Shown piece after piece: positions 1-10,367 of a stretch of DNA of 23,960 bases. The notes under the pieces were generated by a model, which was not told the origin of the DNA, ran no database searches, and saw nothing but the letters and a program-made list of their open reading frames with translations. The translations under genes and the position numbers were made by a program. Positions within the stretch are counted from its first letter, which is position 1, and every line of letters starts with the position of its first letter. This DNA comes from Giardia muris (Eukaryota; Fornicata; Diplomonadida; Hexamitidae), in the NCBI GenBank assembly GCA_006247105.1, contig VDLU01000010.1:1-23960 (forward strand), written 5' to 3'.

Positions 1-224
1 CCCCCAAAGATCGCTCATAGGCCCCCACAAGGCCCTTAGGTGGCCCCTCCATCCCTCTCGACCCGTCCCCAAGGATGACCCCATCCAACTCCCCTGCCAT
101 CCCCACGACCCCCACGGCCCTCCCACTGCGTGCACAGTCACGTAACACCGTCGTAAGGGTGCAGGGGGGACGGGAGTCCCATGGGACGAGATGATGGATC
201 GAACCCTCTATTGTCCGGGATTCC

Positions 225-256
225 CCTGGATTTTCATTAGTAAATATTAATCCAGG
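225..256. repeat. AT-rich inverted repeat in spacer, copy 1
   Basis: Arms CCTGGATT (225-232) and AATCCAGG (249-256) flank a 16-nt AT-rich loop. With mismatches the pairing extends outward. It is the clearest AT-rich island in an otherwise GC-rich spacer. A hairpin or protein-binding site is possible, but its function is unknown. Confidence 0.7.
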
Positions 257-360
257 AGGATCTGGAGACCTGGGGGTTGGGGGGACGAGTCAGACGGATG
301 TGGGAGAGGGCTCCCCGACGTGGTAGAGGGATGGGGGGGAGTGTGTGCAGGCGTGGGGAG

Positions 361-675
361 GGCTGAGGGAGGAAGGGGGAGGCCTGAGAGGGGGGCCACG
401 AGGTGATTCAAGAGGAGTCAGGGGGGCATGGGGGGCCATGAGATGGCATGAGAGGGCATGAGGATCCATGGGGGGGCATGAGAGGGGCCAGGGGGATCCA
501 CGAGAGGAGTGGGGGGGCTGGGGACGCGATGAGAGCGATGAGAGATGACGGGGGACGATAAGAGATGATAAGAGACGATAAGGGACACGAGACACGATAA
601 GGGACGATAATAAGTGATGAGAGGTGATGAGAGACGCGGGAGATGCGAGAGATGCGAGGGACACGGAGACGCGGG
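361..675. repeat. Purine-rich microrepeat tract, copy 1
   Basis: The plus strand is almost all purine plus T. Its first half is G-rich with recurring GGGCATGAG-like words. Its second half (about 515-650) repeats words such as GACGATAAG, GATGATAAG and GATGAGAG at irregular 10-12-bp spacing. The rRNA-sense strand is therefore a CTTATC-rich pyrimidine tract about 1.6 kb past the LSU 3' end. I assign no function. Confidence 0.75.
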
Positions 676-1944
676 CCGCCCGGGGACGCAGACACGCCCA
701 GTCAGTGCCGGTGCCCACAGTGGCCTCGCCCTTCGGGCCGCCCCTTCGGTCCCCCTCTGAGGGGGCCCGTCGCTTCGGCGCCCCTCCGGTCCTAAACTTG
801 AATGAAGGAGAAAGCGGGAAGGGTTCCCTCCCGTCTGGAATGATGAGCGTCGTCCCGGGCCCCATGGACCCACTACCTCTACTCGTGCCCTCGGGGGCCC
901 GTTCGATCGTCCGTCCGATGACCCGTGGGGGCCTGAAAGTCCCATGCCGTGTCCGATCTTCACCCTCTGAAGGATCCGTGAGGGACCCGATCGATGAAGG
1001 GGGCCCGCCCCGTGGGGGAGTCCCCGTCCATGGATATGAGGCCCGGGCCCCATATGATGACCCGGATCCCCCTGATGACCCGGTCCATGTGGCCCGTATG
1101 AGGGGACGTGAAGGCCCCCTGGATCCTGTCCCGTGAGGACCGGACGGACCCCCGACCGAAGGAACCCCCATCCGTATGATGGACCACCCCCCCACCCATG
1201 AAGGTCCATGGACCTGTGGGGCGTGGATCTGGGTCCCCGCTCGAGACCCCCAGAGATTCAAGGGGGAGTCGGACCCCACGGGAATCCCCTGTTCGGCCCG
1301 GGCCCAGGAGACCCTCTGAAGGCCCCATGTGACCCCGTTCATGGAGGACTCGAGGGGGACCCCACGGGCTATGGAAGGGGGGAAGATAGTCCCCCATCCC
1401 ATTCGATGACCCACCCCCGAGGGGACCGTGACCCCCCGGAAGGCCCATCCATATGACCACATGGTCCGATGACCCGGCCCCCTCGAAGGAGGGCGGGGGG
1501 GTCGGACCCCAGTCCCCGATGGAGCCATGAGTCCCCCCCGTGTGAGGGCCCACCCCGTGAGGGACCGGGCCCCCCGTCCCCGTTCATCTTGAAGGACTTC
1601 AAGGGCCCCATGGACCCAGGGGACCCCCGGGGACACCTCGAATGACCCCTGGAGGGAAGGCCCCCGTGAGGACCCATGTGGACTCCCGGGCCAGGGCATG
1701 GACCCCCGATCCGTTCCGTGCCCAGGGGGACGGCCGTGGGCCCACGGGGGACCCCTGTACGACCCCCCGTTCGAGGGACCCGCGGACCCGCCCTCGCCCC
1801 TCCGGTCTTTTGATCTCGAGTCCGGATCCAAAATCCACTGTAACCGTTCCAAATCTGGTATCCTTCTGTAGGCCCCCGTACCCGGGCCTTCGACCCACGG
1901 GGGTCTGATCTCGCTTCAGGTCGATCCGGGCGGGGGACGCCCCC

Positions 1945-2225
1945 CCTTGGGGCCCTCACCCCCCCTGGTATGACCCTCGGCGCCTCAAGTCTCACCCCTC
2001 GGGGATGCCCCCTTACGACCGGGGGCCCTCACCCCCCTGGTCCCACGACCGGAGGGGAGCCCTTCCCACCCCCCTGGTATGACGGGGGATGCCCTCACCC
2101 CCCTTCAGGTCTTCCTCGGGGCGGGGGGCCTCGCTTCCGGCCCCCCCTTCGGGTCTCACGACCCTCGGGGGGGTTGTTCCGGCCCTTCCCTCACCCCCTC
2201 AGGTCTTCGACCCTCGGGGGCTCGG
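1945..2225. repeat. C-rich imperfect repeats next to LSU 3' end, copy 1
   Basis: Degenerate units built on words like CCCTCACCCCCCTGGT, ACGACCGG and CAGGTCTTC-CTCGGGG recur four or five times at roughly 60-75-bp spacing. They lie just downstream of the LSU 3' end on the transcribed strand, where 3' external spacer or transcription stop signals would be expected. That role is inference only. Confidence 0.55.
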
Positions 2226-2244
2226 GGGGAATGCCAACCCGAAC

Positions 2245-2501
2245 CAAACCTCAGGCGGTCGCAAGAAGCTCCACGCCGTACAGTAGGTCGGAGAAAAGGG
2301 TCGTCAACCCGGGCGAATCGAGGGGAAGCCCCTCAACCCATGCGAGTAGGTGGGATGGACACTTAGAGGCGTTCAGTGCTAGTCCCCCGAGCGCGACAGA
2401 CCGGCACTGTCAAGTCAAACAACCGGGAGATCGGAGGCTCGCGACGGGTGTTCCTCTCGTACTGACCCGACGTACTGGACGCATGGAGATGGTCGGTAGG
2501 A

Positions 2502-2545
<44 letters not shown>

Positions 2546-2595
2546 CCTTAGACGGGTGAACAATCCGACGCTTCCGCACCGATGCATGCGGACGG

Positions 2596-2639
<44 letters not shown>

Positions 2640-2641
2640 GG

Positions 2642-2685
<44 letters not shown>

Positions 2686-3130
2686 TCACCTCCACGCTCG
2701 GATTACCGGAGCGGTTGAAGGATCGTTAGGCCACGCTTTCACGGCAAGTACCGGGACAGGGGGTACTAGTCAAGTAAGCTTATGCCCTTATGCTCCACGT
2801 GAGGTTTCCGACCTCACTGAGCTTACCATAGGACGCCTGCGGTGTGATCTAGCAGGCGCGCCGCCCCAGCCAAACTCCCCATCCGACCGTGTGCCGATGT
2901 AAGTCGGTGAGTGGGATGGTGAACAACGTCAGGGTATCTCATGGAAGCGGCCTCCCCTGTATGCTGCACCGATGATCCCATCCCCCAGGATCGGATTGGA
3001 GTCAAGCTCAAAAGGGTCTTCTTGCCCCGCCGACCAACACCCGCCCGTTCCCGGGTCTGTAGGTTCACGGAGGCATGACTTGGGACAGTGGGATCCTCGT
3101 TGATCCATTCATGCACGTCGGAAATTACCC

Positions 3131-3182
<52 letters not shown>

Positions 3183-4920
3183 AGGGCTTGGATGAACCTC
3201 TTCATGGTGACGGTCATGGCACTGGGCAGAAATCACGTCGTGTACGCATCCATGACGACTGGCACGACGCTATGTTGTTAGTAGACAGTCGGGATCCCTC
3301 GGTCCGTGCCGGTTCTGATCGATCAGAGCCACTCCTTCTCCCGAGGTTACGGAGCTAGTTTGCCGACTTCCCTGAGTCATGGTCTCTCCCGCCTAGAGGC
3401 TGATCACCTTGGAGTCCTGTTGCGGTTGTGGTACGATCAGGATGGGGGGGACACAACGGGTTTCATGGATGACCGAAGGGACATGTGATCCATCATGGCC
3501 ATGCACGACCTGAAGTACTACTGGCCATGGGGGGACTGGGGTAGGACGGGATGACTCCCACCATGTGCTTCGTTCATGTACCGTTGTGAAAGGATGTCAC
3601 CAAGACCCCATCATACCACCGGGATGTTAACCGGTCAGCCCTATCGTCCTGTGAGGATGACCCCATGGTACGGCGTACACCATCGGACTTAGGATCGTGT
3701 CACCCGTATCTGATCGACAGGGATACGGAACCCATCTCCACGTCAGGCCTCCAGATGGAGTAATGGCTACTACTACCGAGATCAGCAATCATGACTCGAT
3801 CCACCACGTGTCACCCCATGGCTTCGACTCGATCATGACGACCTCCTACCCGAGACACATCTCGGTCGGGTTCCGATCGTATGCTTCGGCGTGTTCCATT
3901 TTCCGGGCCCCTCGATTCGGCTGGTGGGTTGTTACACACTCCTTAGAGGCTTCCTACTGTTAAGGCCACCTTCCAGCTGTCACGATCGACGGACACCGTT
4001 TGATCGAGCATACACTTCCACACCTTCCCCCGACTGTCGGTTCATCCCGTCTTGCCCGTCCTGCTTACCAGGAGAGGCCCACTCGACATCAACACTGTTG
4101 AGGGGGCCCACACAAGTTGGCCCCGCTCCACCCTTGTTCATGGTTCGAGGGGTGGATAAGGAGTGACCTCCCTACTCCCACCGATCGTGGCCTTACCTAG
4201 GGCAGCTGTTCATGATGTCGGCTATCCTGGGAGACATTTCGGAGGTAACCAGCTACCAGGTGGTTCGATGAGTCTTTCGCCCCTACACTCAACTCGACCG
4301 AGCGATTTGCACGTCAGCACCGGGATGGGCCTCCACCAGGCTTTCGTCTGGCTTCACCCTGGTCAAGTGTAGATCACCACCTTTCGGGTCTAGGACCGAT
4401 CGCTCTGCCCTTGTAAGGGGCCCCTTGAAGTCTTGACTTCCCTTTGCCACATGACTCGCGATCGGTCCTAACTCCTCGGTCCGTGTTTCGAGACGGGCCC
4501 GACCAATCGATCATCGACAGGTCGGGAGTCGCCTCCCGGGTTCAGGGTCTTTTGACGTGCCTGGGTCGGCATCCTTCTCACCTTTCGTTCGCACTACTTG
4601 GTCCTCTATCGGTCTCGGGGCGGTATTTAGCCTTAGAAGGGTACCACCTCCTCTTCCCTCTACACTCTCAAGCAGAGGTACTCGTCGTTGGGGTTGTGTC
4701 CATCCCTACGGGACTGGCACCCTCCTTGGTGTGGGTTTCAACCCATCTTCGGGTTTAGGACATCCCCCCAGTCCTCACAACGCTCATCGCTTCGAGGTCG
4801 GACTACTCCTGGATCGCTCGCCGCTAATCAAGGAATCCCGGTTGGTGTCTTCTCCTGGGCGTACTGATATGCTTAAGTTCCACCCGTCATCTTCATCGGA
4901 GTGGGGGGGGATCCTCATCT
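2245..4920 (-). rRNA. Large-subunit (28S-like) rRNA, unit 1
   Basis: Minus-strand LSU rRNA. The sarcin-ricin loop AGTACGAGAGGAACAC is the complement of about 2448-2463. The conserved CAGGGATAACTGGC of the peptidyl-transferase region is at about 2658-2671. GACCGTCGTGAGACAGGTTAG-like sequence lies at about 2508-2528. The 5' domain signature CTTAAGCATATCAG is at about 4863-4876. The length, about 2.68 kb, is short for a eukaryote but fits Giardia. Both ends are estimates: the 5' end from the distance to the AAGCATATCA motif, the 3' end from the distance past the sarcin-ricin loop. Confidence 0.93.
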
Positions 4921-4949
4921 CATTCCCCATCGTTCAACCCCTCGAACAA

Positions 4950-5082
4950 CCCAGTTCGTAGATCACCCCACCACCCCGATGATCCATTCGAAGATCGATG
5001 TCACGTGCTTGGACCACATCGAGTATCGTCGTCAGCCACGTCCTTCATCGTCCCCCGAGCCAAGGCATCCACCGGGTCGCGT
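4950..5082 (-). rRNA. 5.8S rRNA, unit 1
   Basis: The minus strand between SSU and LSU carries GGATGCCTTGGCTC and then GACGATGAAGGACGTGGC, the equivalents of the conserved 5.8S words (CTTGGCTC, GATGAAGAACG). The length, about 133 nt, matches the short 5.8S of Giardia. The internal spacers are very short: ITS1 is about 38 nt (5083-5120) and ITS2 is roughly 30 nt before the LSU. The ends are approximate. Confidence 0.85.
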
Positions 5083-5120
5083 CATCTCATTGCCTTCATC
5101 CTCGTACCTTCCCTCTCGAT

Positions 5121-6550
5121 GGATCCATCCGCAGGTTCACCTACGGATACCTTGTTACGACTTCTCCTTCCTCCAAGCCTCGCGGTTCGTCCCTGTTCGG
5201 TTCATCCCTCCCAGGAGCTCGCCAGAAGACCCAGTCGGTAGGAGCGACGGGCGGTGTGTACAAGGGGCAGGGACGTATCCGGCGTAGATTGATGACCTAC
5301 GCCTACTAGACATTCCAGGTTCACGAGGACGTTCCAGTCCACGATCCCAACCACGTGGGGGTTTGATCTCATCAAGCTTCACAACTCGACGTGGTTTCAT
5401 CCCCACAGTGTAGTACGCGTGCAGCCCAGGGCGTCTAAGGGCATCACAGACCTGTTATCGCCCCACCTTCCTCCAATTCACCATTGGCGGTCCCATCCAG
5501 GTTAGGGTCTCGCTCGTTGTCGCAGTCAAGCAGACGGCTCAAGCCACGGGCTGTGAACGGCCATGCACCACCACTCGTACGATCACGAAGGTCCTCTCAA
5601 CCGTCGATCCTCCGTACGTCTGGGCCTGGTAAGGTGTTCGCGTTGAGTCAAATTGAGCCGCAGACTCCACGTCTGGTGGTACCCCTCCGTCAATGCCTTC
5701 AAGTTCCAGCCTTGCGGCCATACTCCCCCCAGAGCCCGTACCCTGATCGGTTTCCCTTCGATCCTGACGACCTGGCCAGTCTCTCGGTGGCATCGTTTAC
5801 GCCCGGGAATACGGTGGTGTCTAATCGCCTTCTCGCCCCCGGGCTTCGTCCTGGTTCGACTGATATGGTCTTGGCAAGTGCCTACGCCTTTGTCTGTCTT
5901 GGTCGGATCATCCTATTTCACCCGTCCCCCACCAATACACATGCCCTTACCCATTCACCTTCATGTCCGTCCCGGGCTTTCTCGTACTCACTCCCGCCTT
6001 AAGCGCTCCTCTTTCCTCCCGGCTGGACGTCTCGACTCCGGACGTTTTAACTGCAACAGCGCCGTACGACGCCTGCCGAGCTGGAATTACCGCGGCTGCT
6101 GGCACCAGACCTTTCCCTCGACTTGTGCTGGGGTCATCTACCCCCCAGTCTTCCCATTTCATGGGATCCCCCGTTGCTGCCTCACGCCTTCACGCATTGG
6201 GCAAGTTCCGCGCCTGCTGCCGTCCTTGGATGTACGGGCCGTCTCTCAGGCCCGTTCTCCGGAGTCAAACCCTGATCCTCCGCCAGGCATCATCCCCTCC
6301 GTAGACCACTACTCTACCGACTAGGTAATACCTCGGAACCTCATCCGGGCATTCGCTCCATCGCGTGCTTTCCTTCCCCGCTCTTGAGCACTCGTCTTGG
6401 CGCTGGGTTGCCAGCGGTATCCGTCTAGCCTTCACCCCCGGTCAGACTCGTACCGTTGTACCGAGCCGTCCGCCACTTCATACCTCGTGTCCGCTTGCAT
6501 GGCTTTTGTCCTTGGGGGTAGCGTAGTACTCCGGCAGGATCAACCGGATG
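5121..6550 (-). rRNA. Small-subunit (16S-size, 18S-type) rRNA, unit 1
   Basis: Complete SSU rRNA on the minus strand, about 1430 nt. The 5' end reads CATCCGGTTGATCCTGCCGG (complement of 6531-6550). The 530 loop is the complement of ATTACCGCGGCTGCTGGCAC near 6086-6106. The universal 1391 region ACGGGCGGTGTGTAC is at 5247-5261 on the plus strand. The 3' end GTAGGTGAACCTGCGGATGGATCC closes at 5121. The small size and the 5' sequence are typical of Giardia. Composition is less GC-rich than I recall for G. intestinalis, which favours G. muris. Confidence 0.97.
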
Positions 6551-6665
6551 GTCTGTCGATCGGTCGATCCGTCCGTTGTGGGCCGGCCCTTCCGTCCTCT
6601 CGTCGTACGATCCACACTCGTCGTCGGGTGGGTCTTCTCGTCCCGGTCCGGCCTCGTCGTGCCTT
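6551..6665 (-). other. 5' external transcribed spacer region, unit 1
   Basis: About 115 bp separate the SSU 5' end from the nearest copy of the module that may be promoter-related. The stretch is near identical to 14234-14348 in the second unit. No gene is present. The transcription start is not visible from sequence, so this label rests on position. Confidence 0.45.
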
Positions 6666-6780
6666 CCCTATAGTAGCCGAAAATCGGCCTCCATCTTTGG
6701 GCCACTTATTGAAGGTCTCTAGGTGGGGGTTGTGGTCCTTCTTCCCCAGCTCACTCCCCTCCCTGCGACGGCACTTCGTT
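6666..6780 (-). promoter_or_regulatory. Module E1 upstream of SSU, putative rDNA promoter
   Basis: On the minus strand this module contains AAAGATGGAGGCCGA, TTTTCGGCTACTATAGGG and, farther upstream, GAACGAAGTGCCG. The GGCCGA-TTTTCGGC core is a short inverted repeat. It sits about 115 bp upstream of the SSU 5' end and recurs at 7389-7493 and about 7526-7586, plus once at the array boundary. Position and repetition are what one expects of an RNA polymerase I core promoter with upstream spacer copies, but no Giardia consensus was applied, so the role is inference. Confidence 0.45.
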
Positions 6781-6837
6781 CAGGACCGGGCGAGGGGGGG
6801 AGGGAGGAAGACCGAGGGGGGAGGGGGCCGTTCGGAG

Positions 6838-7352
6838 GGGGCCTCCTCCCCGTCCGATTTGGGGGCCTCTCGCCCCTCCCCCCGTTCGATTTGAGGGGGG
6901 GCGGGCCCTGGAGCCCTCCTCCCCGTCCGATTTGGGGGCCTCTCGCCCCTCGCCCCGTTCGATTTGAGGGGGGGCGGGCCCTGGAGCCCTCCTCCCCGTC
7001 CGATTTGGGGGCCTCTCGCCCCTCCCCCGTTCGATTTGAGGGGGGCGGGCCCTGGAGCCCTCCTCCCCGTCCGATTTGGGGGCCTCTCGCCCCTCCCCCC
7101 GTTCGATTTGAGGGGGGGCGGGCCCTGGAGCCCTCCTCCCCGTCCGATTTGGGGGCCTCTCGCCCCTCCCCCCGTTCGATTTGAGGGGGGGCGGGCCCTG
7201 GAGCCCTCCTCCCCGTCCGATTTGGGGGCCTCTCGCCCCTCCCCCCGTTCGATTTGAGGGGGGGCGGGCCCTGGAGCCCTCCTCCCCGTCCGATTTGGGG
7301 GCCTCTCGCCCCTCCCCCCGTCCGATTTGAGGGGGGCGGGCCCTCGGCCGGC
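6838..7352. repeat. Seven tandem copies of a 73-bp GC-rich repeat
   Basis: The word CGTCCGATTTGGGGGCC begins at 6851, 6924, 6997, 7068, 7141, 7214 and 7287, so the period is 73 bp, with one 71-bp unit caused by shorter G and C runs. Each unit also has a related half-repeat, CGTTCGATTTGAGGGGG, about 37 bp away, so the unit itself looks like an old duplication. Runs of six to seven C and G are frequent. The array lies between promoter-like modules E1 and E2, like enhancer repeats of other eukaryotic rDNA spacers. Enhancer function is inference. Confidence 0.93.
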
Positions 7353-7388
7353 CTCGCCCCTTCGGGCCCCCGGGCCCCGGCCTCCTGG

Positions 7389-7493
7389 CCCCTACAGTAG
7401 CGGAAAGTCGGCCTCCACCTTTCGTCCACTTATTGAGGGTCCCCAGGTGACCCCTCCGATCCTTCTCCTCCCCGCCCCGCGGCAGCACTTCGT
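7389..7493 (-). promoter_or_regulatory. Module E2, putative spacer promoter
   Basis: A second copy of the upstream module, with AAAGGTGGAGGCCGAC and TTTCCGCTACTGTAGGGG on the minus strand and the GACGAAGTGCTGCCG block at the far end. It lies on the far side of the 73-bp repeats from the SSU. It has diverged from E1 at several positions but keeps order and spacing. Confidence 0.4.
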
Positions 7494-7525
7494 CCCCCGT
7501 CCCCCGGGGCCCGGCCTTCCTCCTT

Positions 7526-7586
7526 CCCCTATAGTAGCCGAAAGTCGGCCTCCATCTTTCGTGCACTTTCTGCTCGATTTTAGGTG
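7526..7586 (-). promoter_or_regulatory. Module E3, partial copy of putative spacer promoter
   Basis: A third, shorter copy with CGAAAGATGGAGGCCGAC and TTTCGGCTACTATAGGGG on the minus strand. Its core matches E1 closely, but the distal GAAGTGCCG block is absent. It is the copy farthest upstream of the SSU. Confidence 0.4.
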
Positions 7587-7899
7587 TAAGTTGGTGTCCG
7601 AAGTCGAGTTTCAAAAAATGGCCCACCAGGCCTCGACCCGTCCCCGGCCCAGGAGCGTCCCGGGAGCCTCCCGACCCCCCAAAGATCGCTCATAGGCCCC
7701 CACAAGGCCCTTAGGTGGCCCCTCCATCCCTCTCGACCCGTCCCCAAGGATGACCCCATGCAAGTCTCCTGCCATCCCCACGACCCCCACGGCCCTCCCA
7801 CTGCGTGCACAGTCACGTAACACCGTCGAAAGGGTGCAGGGGGGACGGGAGTCCCATGGGACGAGATGATGGATCGAACCCTCTATTGTCCGGGATTCC

Positions 7900-7931
7900 C
7901 CTGGATTTTCATTAGTAAATATTAATCCAGG
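7900..7931. repeat. AT-rich inverted repeat in spacer, copy 2
   Basis: Same inverted repeat as in the first unit, with arms CCTGGATT and AATCCAGG and an unchanged AT-rich loop. Its identity between units contrasts with base changes nearby. Confidence 0.7.
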
Positions 7932-8035
7932 AGGATCTGGAGACCTGGGGGTTGGGGGGACGAGTCAGACGGATGTGGGAGAGGGCTCCCCGACGTGGTA
8001 GAGGGATGGGGGGGAGTGTGTGCAGGCGTGGGGAG

Positions 8036-8356
8036 GGCTGAGGGAGGAAGGGGGGAGGCCTGAGAGGGGGGGCCACGAGGTGATTCAAGAGGAGTCAGGG
8101 GGGCATGGGGGGCCATGAGATGGCATGAGAGGGCATGAGGATCCATGGGGGGCATGAGAGGGGCCAGGGGGATCCACGAGAGGAGTGGGGGGGCTGGGGA
8201 CGCGATGAGAGCGATGAGAGATGACGGGGGACGATAAGAGATGATAAGAGACGATAAGGGACACGAGACACGATAAGGGACGATAATAAGTGATGAGAGG
8301 TGATGAGAGACGCGGGAGATGCGAGAGATGCGAGGGACACGGAGACGCGGGCCGCC
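8036..8356. repeat. Purine-rich microrepeat tract, copy 2
   Basis: Second-unit copy of the GATGAG/GATAAG microrepeat tract. It differs from copy 1 only by small changes in G-run length. Confidence 0.75.
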
Positions 8357-9626
8357 CGGGGACGCAGACACGCCCAGTCAGTGGCCGGTGCCCACAGTGG
8401 CCTCGCCCTTCGGGCCGCCCCTTCGGTCCCCCTCTGAGGGGGCCCGTCGCTTCGGCGCCCCTCCGGTCCTAAACTTGAATGAAGGAGAAAGCGGGAAGGG
8501 TTCCCTCCCGTCTGGAATGATGAGCGTCGTCCCGGGCCCCATGGACCCACTACCTCTACTCGTGCCCTCGGGGGCCCGTTCGATCGTCCGTCCGATGACC
8601 CGTGGGGGCCTGAAAGTCCCATGATAGCCCGTGTCCGATCTTCACCCTCTGAAGGATCCGTGAGGGACCCGATCGATGAAGGGGGCCCGCCCCGTGGGGG
8701 AGTCCCCGTCCATGGATATGAGGCCCGGGCCCCATATGATGACCCGGATCCCCCTGATGACCCGGTCCATGTGGCCCGTATGAGGGGACGTGAAGGCCCC
8801 CTGGATCCTGTCCCGTGAGGACCGGACGGACCCCCGACCGAAGGAACCCCCATCCGTATGATGGACCACCCCCCCACCCATGAAGGTCCATGGACCTGTG
8901 GGGCGTGGATCTGGGTCCCCGCTCGAGACCCCCAGAGATTCAAGGGGGAGTCGGACCCCACGGGAATCCCCTGTTCGGCCCGGGCCCAGGAGACCCTCTG
9001 AAGGCCCCATGTGACCCCGTTCATGGAGGACTCGAGGGGGACCCCACGGGCTATGGAAGGGGGGAAGATAGTCCCCCATCCCATTCGATGACCCACCCCC
9101 GAGGGGACCGTGACCCCCCGGAAGGCCCATCCATATGACCACATGGTCCGATGACCCGGATCCCTCGAAGGAGGGCGGGGGGGTCGGACCCCAGTCCCCG
9201 ATGGAGCCATGAGTCCCCCCCGTGTGAGGGCCCACCCCGTGAGGGACCGGGCCCCCCGTCCCCGTTCATCTTGAAGGACTTCAAGGGCCCCATGGACCCA
9301 GGGGACCCCCGGGGACACCTCGAATGACCCCTGGAGGGAAGGCCCCCGTGAGGACCCATGTGGACTCCCGGGCCAGGGCATGGACCCCCGATCCGTTCCG
9401 TGCCCAGGGGGACGGCCGTGGGCCCACGGGGGACCCCTGTACGACCCCCCGTTCGAGGGACCCGCGGACCCGCCCTCGCCCCTCCGGTCTTTTGATCTCG
9501 AGTCCGGATCCAAAATCCACTGTAACCGTTCCAAATCTGGTATCCTTCTGTAGGCCCCCGTACCCGGGCCTTCGACCCACGGGGGTCTGATCTCGCTTCA
9601 GGTCGATCCGGGCGGGGGACGCCCCC

Positions 9627-9907
9627 CCTTGGGGCCCTCACCCCCCCTGGTATGACCCTCGGCGCCTCAAGTCTCACCCCTCGGGGATGCCCCCTTACGA
9701 CCGGGGGCCCTCACCCCCCTGGTCCCACGACCGGAGGGGAGCCCTTCCCACCCCCCTGGTATGACGGGGGATGCCCTCACCCCCCTTCAGGTCTTCCTCG
9801 GGGCGGGGGGCCTCGCTTCCGGCCCCCCCTTCGGGTCTCACGACCCTCGGGGGGGTTGTTCCGGCCCTTCCCTCACCCCCTCAGGTCTTCGACCCTCGGG
9901 GGCTCGG
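9627..9907. repeat. C-rich imperfect repeats next to LSU 3' end, copy 2
   Basis: Second-unit copy of the degenerate C-rich repeats, apparently identical to copy 1 over this stretch. Confidence 0.55.
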
Positions 9908-9926
9908 GGGGAATGCCAACCCGAAC

Positions 9927-10183
9927 CAAACCTCAGGCGGTCGCAAGAAGCTCCACGCCGTACAGTAGGTCGGAGAAAAGGGTCGTCAACCCGGGCGAAT
10001 CGAGGGGAAGCCCCTCAACCCATGCGAGTAGGTGGGATGGACACTTAGAGGCGTTCAGTGCTAGTCCCCCGAGCGCGACAGACCGGCACTGTCAAGTCAA
10101 ACAACCGGGAGATCGGAGGCTCGCGACGGGTGTTCCTCTCGTACTGACCCGACGTACTGGACGCATGGAGATGGTCGGTAGGA

Positions 10184-10227
<44 letters not shown>

Positions 10228-10277
10228 CCTTAGACGGGTGAACAATCCGACGCTTCCGCACCGATGCATGCGGACGG

Positions 10278-10321
<44 letters not shown>

Positions 10322-10323
10322 GG

Positions 10324-10367
<44 letters not shown>

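Larger units (their letters stand above)
1..2244. other. rDNA intergenic spacer, partial (unit 1)
   Basis: This is the spacer downstream of the unit-1 LSU, cut by the window edge. It is very GC-rich. In transcription order from the LSU it holds C-rich imperfect repeats (about 1945-2225), a long GC-rich stretch open in several frames (about 680-1850), a purine-rich microrepeat tract (361-675) and an AT-rich inverted repeat (225-256). I see no protein gene. The matching region in the next unit differs by a 5-nt insertion and several one-base indels, which break the long frames. Confidence 0.85.
6551..9926. other. Complete rDNA intergenic spacer between units
   Basis: About 3.4 kb separate the unit-1 SSU 5' end from the unit-2 LSU 3' end. 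From left to right it holds the 5' external spacer, a promoter-like module, seven 73-bp repeats, two more promoter-like modules, the AT-rich inverted repeat, the purine-rich tract, a long GC-rich open stretch and C-rich imperfect repeats. I see no protein gene or 5S/tRNA gene. Long frames exist on both strands, but the two copies do not preserve them. Confidence 0.85.

Noticed and set aside
1..300. Telomeric repeats at the left edge
   Set aside because: No TAGGG-type tandem array is present; the sequence matches the spacer of the next unit.
290..1852. 520-codon minus frame and overlapping plus frames as protein genes
   Set aside because: They lie in the rDNA spacer, are open in several phases at once, and the next unit breaks the frame by a 5-nt insertion and one-base indels.
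1970..6894. Many open frames on both strands across the rRNA genes
   Set aside because: They overlap SSU, 5.8S and LSU rRNA, identified by conserved landmarks, so they are chance frames.
6838..7352. CRISPR array
   Set aside because: The repeats are direct and contiguous with no unique spacers, in eukaryotic rDNA.
6719..7626. Repetitive glycine/arginine/proline-rich frames of 236-291 codons
   Set aside because: They are translations of the 73-bp tandem repeat, whose period is not a multiple of three, giving the same peptides in shifting phases.
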